A DNA stretch of 9,502 bases. Origin: an uncultured Clostridia bacterium (GTDB lineage: Bacteria > Bacillota > Clostridia > Lachnospirales > Lachnospiraceae). A program made the position numbers and the translations under genes. The notes under the pieces were generated by a model that did not search any database, was not told where the DNA came from, and saw only the letters and a program-made list of their open reading frames with translations. Below, in pieces: positions 4,861 to 9,502 of this stretch (position 1 is its first letter; each line of letters starts with the position of its first letter). The DNA lies in the NCBI GenBank assembly GCA_946614685.1, contig CAMOHF010000022.1:1-9502 (forward strand), written 5' to 3'.

Positions 4861-6597
4861 ATGTTGATTACGATCATTTACTTCATATCGGTAGCACTTT
4901 TGTTTGTGGCAATCTTACTCTGTCCGAAGTCTCAGAAAAAGGCCGGATTAATCTCCTGGATCATCTTAGGCTCTTACGGCGTCTTTTTAACTCAGACAGT
5001 GACAGCCGGTATCCTAAATCTTCTTCATATCGGACCGGGCCTTGGATCCGTCGCTGCAGCGAACTTCATCGTCTCTGTTGTCATTCTTGTTTTCATTGTC
5101 AAAAAAGGTATTCAAGCCTATACATTTTCCACGCTCGATCTGGCAAATGTACTGATCATCACCGCCTTCGTTGTCCTGGTAATGTACCACCACCACGGCA
5201 TTCACCTGGACATCTCCTATGCCAGTGTTGACGGTGCAACTCACGCCGGATACGCCCGGGTCGTAGCATCATCCCACACCTTCCCTACAAATATGTTCTT
5301 TTCCGCCCTTCAGACAGGTCTTCTGATGGAAGCAGCCACTACTCTCGGCATCGGATTCTCCGTCTACAAGATCTTTGTCCTGATGGAGTGCATCTATACC
5401 CTGTACAGTGCACTGCTCTTTTGGTGTCTGATTCGAAGACACACCGAGCATACTGCCATCCGTTCGTTTCTGTTCCTCCCCACCTTGCTCTACTGGTGCG
5501 GATATCCGCTTTATACAACGGTCTTCGGCTTTTCGTATTTCGGATGCGGTGTCAGCATCCTGAACATGATCCTGCTTCTTACCGACCTCTATATGGACGA
5601 GAACTACCACAGAGCTTTTGTGATCACTGCACTCAACAGCGGGCTCTTTTCCATCTTTGTATGCTACACCATGTTTGTCCCCATCGCCTTCTTCGGTCTT
5701 CTTATCACACTGGTTTACATCATGTGGAAAAAGGAAAGGAAGAAACTGTTCTCTCTTAAAAATGCGCTGACAATGATCGCCGTATTTGCTCTTCCATCTA
5801 TTCTCGGTCTCATTTACTCCGTGAAAGACGTGCGCCATCTGGCACCGGGTGCGGGTATCTCAAGAGACGGCGGCGGATACTTTAACCTCTACTCCGATTT
5901 TATCCTGCTGATACCCCTCGCCGTTTTCGGCCTGGTTCACATGATCAAATCAAAAAAACCGCTTGCAGAACTCTTTTCATCCGTCCTGCAAGCGGCTTTG
6001 ATGGCTGTATTCTTTATATTTGCAATGCAAGGCCGCGTATCCTCCTACTACTACATGAAGAACAACAACCTTGCATGGCTTCTTCTGTGGGTGTTGGTGG
6101 TGTACGCCACAGACCGGCTGATCGCATCCGAGAAGGTGCATATAATCACATTTTATGCGCTCTTCCTCTTCATCCTGCTTATGTGCAGACGCGGCGACGG
6201 TTTCGTCAACCGACGTAACGCCCGTTTTATCGACGTACCGTCCGGAAAGCTTTTAAACATCTACTCCTACACGGATGCCTGGTTCAAAGCACCCACGCGC
6301 ATTCCCGTTGATATGCTTGATCTTTACCACTATGTCTACGACCATACGGAACCCGGAGAGACTATCTGTGTCAACGACGAAGTGATGTGCCGCTGGTTTA
6401 AGACGCTGACCGGAAACGATAAGGAGTTTTCTTACGGAACCGCCGAAGACCTGCAAAAGCTCCCCGATGAAAAAACACGCTACATGCTATGCGTCTACTC
6501 CAATATCTACAACCAGACCGAGGAATACCTTACTTCCTCATATTCAAGTGTTGTTTACCGGAATAGCGCGGGATACCTTGTAAGAATCAGTGAATAA
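4861..6597 (+). CDS. Polytopic membrane protein of unknown family, GT-C-like layout
   Basis: A 578-residue integral membrane protein that I do not recognise as a named family. It begins with a membrane segment (about 2-20). Many more follow, roughly 29-55, 63-80, 95-110, 165-190, 203-222, 229-242, 252-288, 301-320, 345-362, 375-390, 403-418 and 426-441. A soluble C-terminal domain (about 445-578) contains paired cysteines at 503 and 510 and is probably extracytoplasmic. A loop at about 116-145 carries Asp117, Asp124 and His128. Acidic residues in an early loop are common in GT-C glycosyltransferases, which use lipid-linked sugars, so that role is possible but unproven. The gene is monocistronic in view, has its own promoter, and converges on the DUF2142 gene with a 3-bp gap. 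It could equally be a glycan flippase or polymerase-like protein. Confidence 0.85.
   Translation: MLITIIYFISVALLFVAILLCPKSQKKAGLISWIILGSYGVFLTQTVTAGILNLLHIGPGLGSVAAANFIVSVVILVFIVKKGIQAYTFSTLDLANVLIITAFVVLVMYHHHGIHLDISYASVDGATHAGYARVVASSHTFPTNMFFSALQTGLLMEAATTLGIGFSVYKIFVLMECIYTLYSALLFWCLIRRHTEHTAIRSFLFLPTLLYWCGYPLYTTVFGFSYFGCGVSILNMILLLTDLYMDENYHRAFVITALNSGLFSIFVCYTMFVPIAFFGLLITLVYIMWKKERKKLFSLKNALTMIAVFALPSILGLIYSVKDVRHLAPGAGISRDGGGYFNLYSDFILLIPLAVFGLVHMIKSKKPLAELFSSVLQAALMAVFFIFAMQGRVSSYYYMKNNNLAWLLLWVLVVYATDRLIASEKVHIITFYALFLFILLMCRRGDGFVNRRNARFIDVPSGKLLNIYSYTDAWFKAPTRIPVDMLDLYHYVYDHTEPGETICVNDEVMCRWFKTLTGNDKEFSYGTAEDLQKLPDEKTRYMLCVYSNIYNQTEEYLTSSYSSVVYRNSAGYLVRISE
5952..5995 (-). terminator. 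Minus-strand intrinsic terminator shape inside the plus-strand gene
   Basis: CCGCTTGCAG (5959-5968) and CTGCAAGCGG (5986-5995) are exact 10-bp inverted repeats with a 17-nt loop. On the minus strand the second arm is followed at once by seven T residues (5958-5952). This is the classic Rho-independent layout, correctly oriented to stop transcription coming from the DUF2142 operon. On the plus strand there is no usable T-run. It lies in codons 365-379 (a KK motif at the A-run). No other terminator was seen for the minus-strand operon. Confidence 0.7.
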
Positions 6598-6600
6598 CGC

Positions 6601-8217
6601 TTACACGACCTGCATGTAAAGATACATCATGATCGGCATCTGAAGCAGTACGGCGATCATCGCCATCACTCGCTCCGCATTCCTTCCGATGCATGCGTGC
6701 TTCGTCCTGCACATCAGAAGCACGGGTACCACCAGCGGGAGGAAGTAACGGCCCTGGACGCCTTCGATGGTCTTATAGGACAGCGGTGTCCAGTGAAGTA
6801 ACATTCCCCCGAAAGTAAAAGCTACCACCAGGGCACTCATGAGCCATATCCACACTTTCACGCCCTTCTCGGGAACAGTATTCTCGTCCTCTCTTCGAAA
6901 AGCAGCAATCACCATCATAACAAGGAACGGTAAAAGCAGAAACGACGGCATGCTTTTCGTGTGCCAGGATAAATTATCGCCCAAGAGACCAAAGATATAG
7001 GCATCCGCACTCAAAGCCGTGTTGTAAAGAAGTGCAAACAACCTCCGAGGGTGAAGCAGCAGGTACCCGATGGTATATCCGGGCTCATTTGCCCAGGAAA
7101 CCCAACCCGCATAAGCCCGCTCCGGTCGCATACAAATCTTTAAATACAACAATGCGGCAGTCAAGACAATACACAAACCCGCACAAACGCAGATCCTGAT
7201 CAAAAGAAGCGTCTTTTTCGAAAAACTCTTTCGTTTCTCCTTGTACCATCTTCCAAAAAAAACCATTGGGAAAAGACAAATCGGAACCAGTGCCCCCTGC
7301 TTGATCGGAAATAGGAATAAACACGCGGCAACAAGCAGAATCACTCGTGCTTTTCTGCTCATCAAAAAGCGTTTCATCTTTCCTGTCCCTTCCGGAATTT
7401 CTTTTTCTTCCCCATACAACAAGTTCAGCACCAAAGAAAGGATCAGCAAAGAAATCGATATCACTTGCCTATCATAAGAGTAAGAATTCACCTGTTGCAT
7501 CATCATCGGGAGGAAGGACCAGACAAAGACCAGACCCTTTCCAAAAGGCAAAAGGCAGAGTGATAGGTACACCACAAGAACATAGCCTATTACGCAGAAG
7601 ATTCTTCCCAGAAGATACGTGAGCCTTGTCCCAAAGTGACACAACCGGCCGAGTGTAATACCAAGCGCCGGGACCAGATAAACGTGATCGGGCGAAAACC
7701 CGGTATCCAAACCCGTCACGACCATCTCATCATCTTTTACCATCGCTAAAAGGTTATCATAATACAACGCCGAATTCTTATGATTCCACTCAATATCAAT
7801 GGACGGTGTCTCATAGTCCTCCCGGCGCATCGACAGGCTGCTTTTTTTGCCCGAACCTTGTCCCATAAGAACATTTGACATATCGTAGGAATTACGTATA
7901 TGCGCCATCTCATCGGGAACTACACCGATGGGCATCAGAATCGTAAAGGCAATACCTATCACCAGCCCGCAGATCAGATACACTTTCGGAAGTGTTAGTT
8001 TTTCATACAGACGATTGCTTGTCAGCACCAGATATGCAATAATCTCGGCTGTCACAAGCAGTCCAAAGATCACCATTGCAGCTCCTGTCATTCCGTCTTT
8101 TCCGTATGCTCCTCCGGCCGATAATCGATACGCTAGAATCCATTCCAATGCGCAGGCAATCAAAAGCAGAATCAATCCCGCAAGTTTTATTCCGTTGTAT
8201 TTCTTTGTCTTATCCAA
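6601..8217 (-). CDS. DUF2142 family membrane protein (putative GT-C glycosyltransferase)
   Basis: A 538-residue polytopic membrane protein. Three segments (about 12-30, 45-66, 79-100) precede VVPDEMAHIRN (99-109). Its Pro-Asp-Glu-x-x-His signature at the start of a large outer loop is typical of DUF2142 proteins. After the loop (about 107-180) come YLVPALGITLGRL and LPMMMQQVNSYSYDRQ, also characteristic of that family, then further membrane segments to the C-terminus. DUF2142 proteins often occur in surface polysaccharide loci and are considered GT-C-like, but their reaction is not established. The start is TTG (8217-8215), overlapping the stop of the upstream gene by 8 bp. AGAGG lies about 8 nt upstream inside that gene, and the next Met (43) falls past the first membrane segment. 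It is therefore probably translationally coupled. Its stop is 3 bp from the end of the convergent gene. Confidence 0.85.
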   Translation of the reverse strand: MDKTKKYNGIKLAGLILLLIACALEWILAYRLSAGGAYGKDGMTGAAMVIFGLLVTAEIIAYLVLTSNRLYEKLTLPKVYLICGLVIGIAFTILMPIGVVPDEMAHIRNSYDMSNVLMGQGSGKKSSLSMRREDYETPSIDIEWNHKNSALYYDNLLAMVKDDEMVVTGLDTGFSPDHVYLVPALGITLGRLCHFGTRLTYLLGRIFCVIGYVLVVYLSLCLLPFGKGLVFVWSFLPMMMQQVNSYSYDRQVISISLLILSLVLNLLYGEEKEIPEGTGKMKRFLMSRKARVILLVAACLFLFPIKQGALVPICLFPMVFFGRWYKEKRKSFSKKTLLLIRICVCAGLCIVLTAALLYLKICMRPERAYAGWVSWANEPGYTIGYLLLHPRRLFALLYNTALSADAYIFGLLGDNLSWHTKSMPSFLLLPFLVMMVIAAFRREDENTVPEKGVKVWIWLMSALVVAFTFGGMLLHWTPLSYKTIEGVQGRYFLPLVVPVLLMCRTKHACIGRNAERVMAMIAVLLQMPIMMYLYMQVV

Positions 8218-9502
8218 AGGGAAGTCCTCTCCTCACACGATCCAGCATCAAAAACTGGAATGCATAAACTACGATTGCCACGCAGACAATCACGCCAACC
8301 AGAATCTTCTTTTGTTTTGGTGAGAGTCTGTCTTCCACTTTTCTCCAAAGAAGAAAGAGCACTCCCATCATGCAAAAATACATCAACAAAAAGGTGCGTC
8401 GTCCGGAAAACCAAACAGTGGGCGAAAGCCCCATCGCCACACGCGAACCGAGTCCCGCTACCATCAATGTCATGGCAAGGCCGCAAGCTTTTGTGTTTCC
8501 GAAAGCCAGATAGATGCTCACCACCAGACAGATACTCACCACAAACAGGATGACGATCGCATAATAACTCTGCCATCGATAATAATTTCCTTCCGTGATG
8601 GTTCCGCTGTTTAAAAGTCGATTGGCAAAAACCGCTGTATGAAGTCTTCCCTCCAATACTTCCGCTACTCCAAACCCAAGAACAGATGACGCCAGCACGG
8701 GGACTGATGCGATCACCCGATAGGACCATTTTTTGTAGTTTAACCAGACCATAACAGCCAGAACCAGTGTCAGAACAAAGAACAATCCGCTGAAATTGAA
8801 AACATATTCATACATCGTGGAAGAGAATCCAAGTTCCAGTTTATCGATCAGGGAAAGCCTTCCAAAATCGGGATACCTTACCTGCGTTTCGATTCGGGTT
8901 CGAAGTTCGTTGTTCCCGGCATGCACAATCACTTGCGCGATCATGATGAGAAGTTCCGCATACAGGATCGGCGTCACCTTCTTCTCACGAATACGATCGA
9001 TGATCACAATCAGGAAAATTAATCCGAAGACCACTGCAACCTGCTCATTGTCCGAAGCCCAAAGAATGCATGGAATGTACAAAAACCACTCGTACCAATG
9101 CGTCATTTCTCCCTCAATTGCCTTCTTCACAGGAACCGTTGCCACCAAGGCCAACGTCGTTGTCCAAAGATACGTTACGGTTGTTGCCACCCAACCGGAA
9201 TCCACCGCATATCGAAACGGAAGAAGCAGCATAAAGAGCAGTACAAGCCAGTTCCCCTTCACCTTGTTGTTCTTCTCTACAAAAAAGTAGGAAAGCATGT
9301 ACATCATCAGCAGCCCCATCAGAATATCCAACGCTGCCCATAGTTTCAAATCAAAATGAAAGAGAATCCGGAATGTCGGATTGATAAAAATTCTGGAGCT
9401 TAAGGTATCACGCATTTCGTTCGGAGCTGCAAGGATCTCCTGCCAGATCGTAGCGTGCAGTTGCTCTCCCTTCACAACAACATCGTCCAGCCACAGGATA
9501 AA
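8210..9502 (-). CDS. Polytopic membrane protein, N-terminus cut by window edge (possibly DUF6056-like)
   Basis: The frame is open to the right edge and shows 430 residues plus a stop, reading FILWLDDVVVKG at the cut. An internal GTG (9475-9473) is a possible but unneeded start, since the upstream codons fit the same protein. About ten membrane segments are seen. An outer-loop pattern around the visible residues DSGWVATTVTYLW, followed by WASDNEQ, recalls DUF6056-type membrane proteins of surface-glycan loci. I hold that family call weakly. The gene is directly upstream of, and overlaps by 8 bp, the DUF2142 gene, so both are likely made together. The promoter is outside the window. Alternatives are an O-antigen ligase, a polymerase-like protein or another GT-C enzyme. 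Confidence 0.75.
   Translation of the reverse strand, partial: FILWLDDVVVKGEQLHATIWQEILAAPNEMRDTLSSRIFINPTFRILFHFDLKLWAALDILMGLLMMYMLSYFFVEKNNKVKGNWLVLLFMLLLPFRYAVDSGWVATTVTYLWTTTLALVATVPVKKAIEGEMTHWYEWFLYIPCILWASDNEQVAVVFGLIFLIVIIDRIREKKVTPILYAELLIMIAQVIVHAGNNELRTRIETQVRYPDFGRLSLIDKLELGFSSTMYEYVFNFSGLFFVLTLVLAVMVWLNYKKWSYRVIASVPVLASSVLGFGVAEVLEGRLHTAVFANRLLNSGTITEGNYYRWQSYYAIVILFVVSICLVVSIYLAFGNTKACGLAMTLMVAGLGSRVAMGLSPTVWFSGRRTFLLMYFCMMGVLFLLWRKVEDRLSPKQKKILVGVIVCVAIVVYAFQFLMLDRVRRGLPFG

Noticed and set aside
5269..5838. 189-codon open frame antisense to the plus-strand membrane protein
   Set aside because: It is a shadow of the real gene, rich in charged and His/Gln residues as expected from the reverse of a hydrophobic coding strand, with no start signals.
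6579..6605. Inverted repeat TGTAAG/CTTACA at the convergent gene junction
   Set aside because: Six AT-rich pairs with a 15-nt loop and no T-run on either strand do not make a credible bidirectional terminator.

Overview
The window looks like a chromosomal segment of a low-to-mid GC Gram-positive bacterium, most likely a clostridial Lachnospiraceae-type organism. The reasons are a glmS gene with a glmS ribozyme leader, a tandem pair of three-pass LytR-CpsA-Psr (LCP) proteins of clostridial CpsA-like architecture, strong sigma-A promoters with extended -10 boxes, and purine-rich Shine-Dalgarno sites. No transposase, integrase, CRISPR array, tRNA or rRNA was seen. The assignment to organism is inference.

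Layout. Positions 1-765 (minus) hold the N-terminal 255 codons of GlmS, cut by the left edge. Its leader (766-1008) contains a recognisable glmS ribozyme (about 838-960, self-cleavage between 957 and 956) and starts from an extended -10 promoter at 1009-1037. Positions 1028-1336 contain no gene but are unusually rich in complementary segments: a long nested hairpin (1180-1326) with a perfect 15-bp base, a second hairpin (1067-1167), a third (1030-1069), and several 8-10 bp long-range complementarities between their loops. Most imperfect pairs become G-U wobbles only on the minus strand, so I propose an unrecognised structured RNA read from the minus strand. This is the most interesting object in the window.

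Positions 1353-4720 (minus) are two tandem LCP genes, LCP2 (first in the operon) and LCP1, 2 bp apart. The LCP operon promoter and the promoter of the divergent plus-strand gene at 4861-6597 are back to back, with -35 hexamers overlapping by five bases (4809-4815). The plus-strand gene encodes a 578-residue polytopic membrane protein of unknown family. It converges with a 3-bp gap on a minus-strand pair: an N-terminally cut polytopic membrane protein (8210-9502) and a DUF2142-type membrane protein (6601-8217), which overlap by 8 bp. No terminator lies in the 3-bp gap, but a textbook-shaped minus-strand terminator sits inside the opposing gene at 5952-5995. This predicts roughly 640 nt of antisense overlap.

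How it fits together. GlmS makes glucosamine-6-phosphate for UDP-GlcNAc, the precursor of peptidoglycan and many surface glycans. LCP enzymes attach finished glycopolymers to peptidoglycan. The three polytopic membrane proteins resemble GT-C type glycosyltransferases or related proteins that decorate such polymers. The window therefore reads as a cell-envelope glycan neighbourhood. That functional link is inferred from families and proximity, not shown directly.
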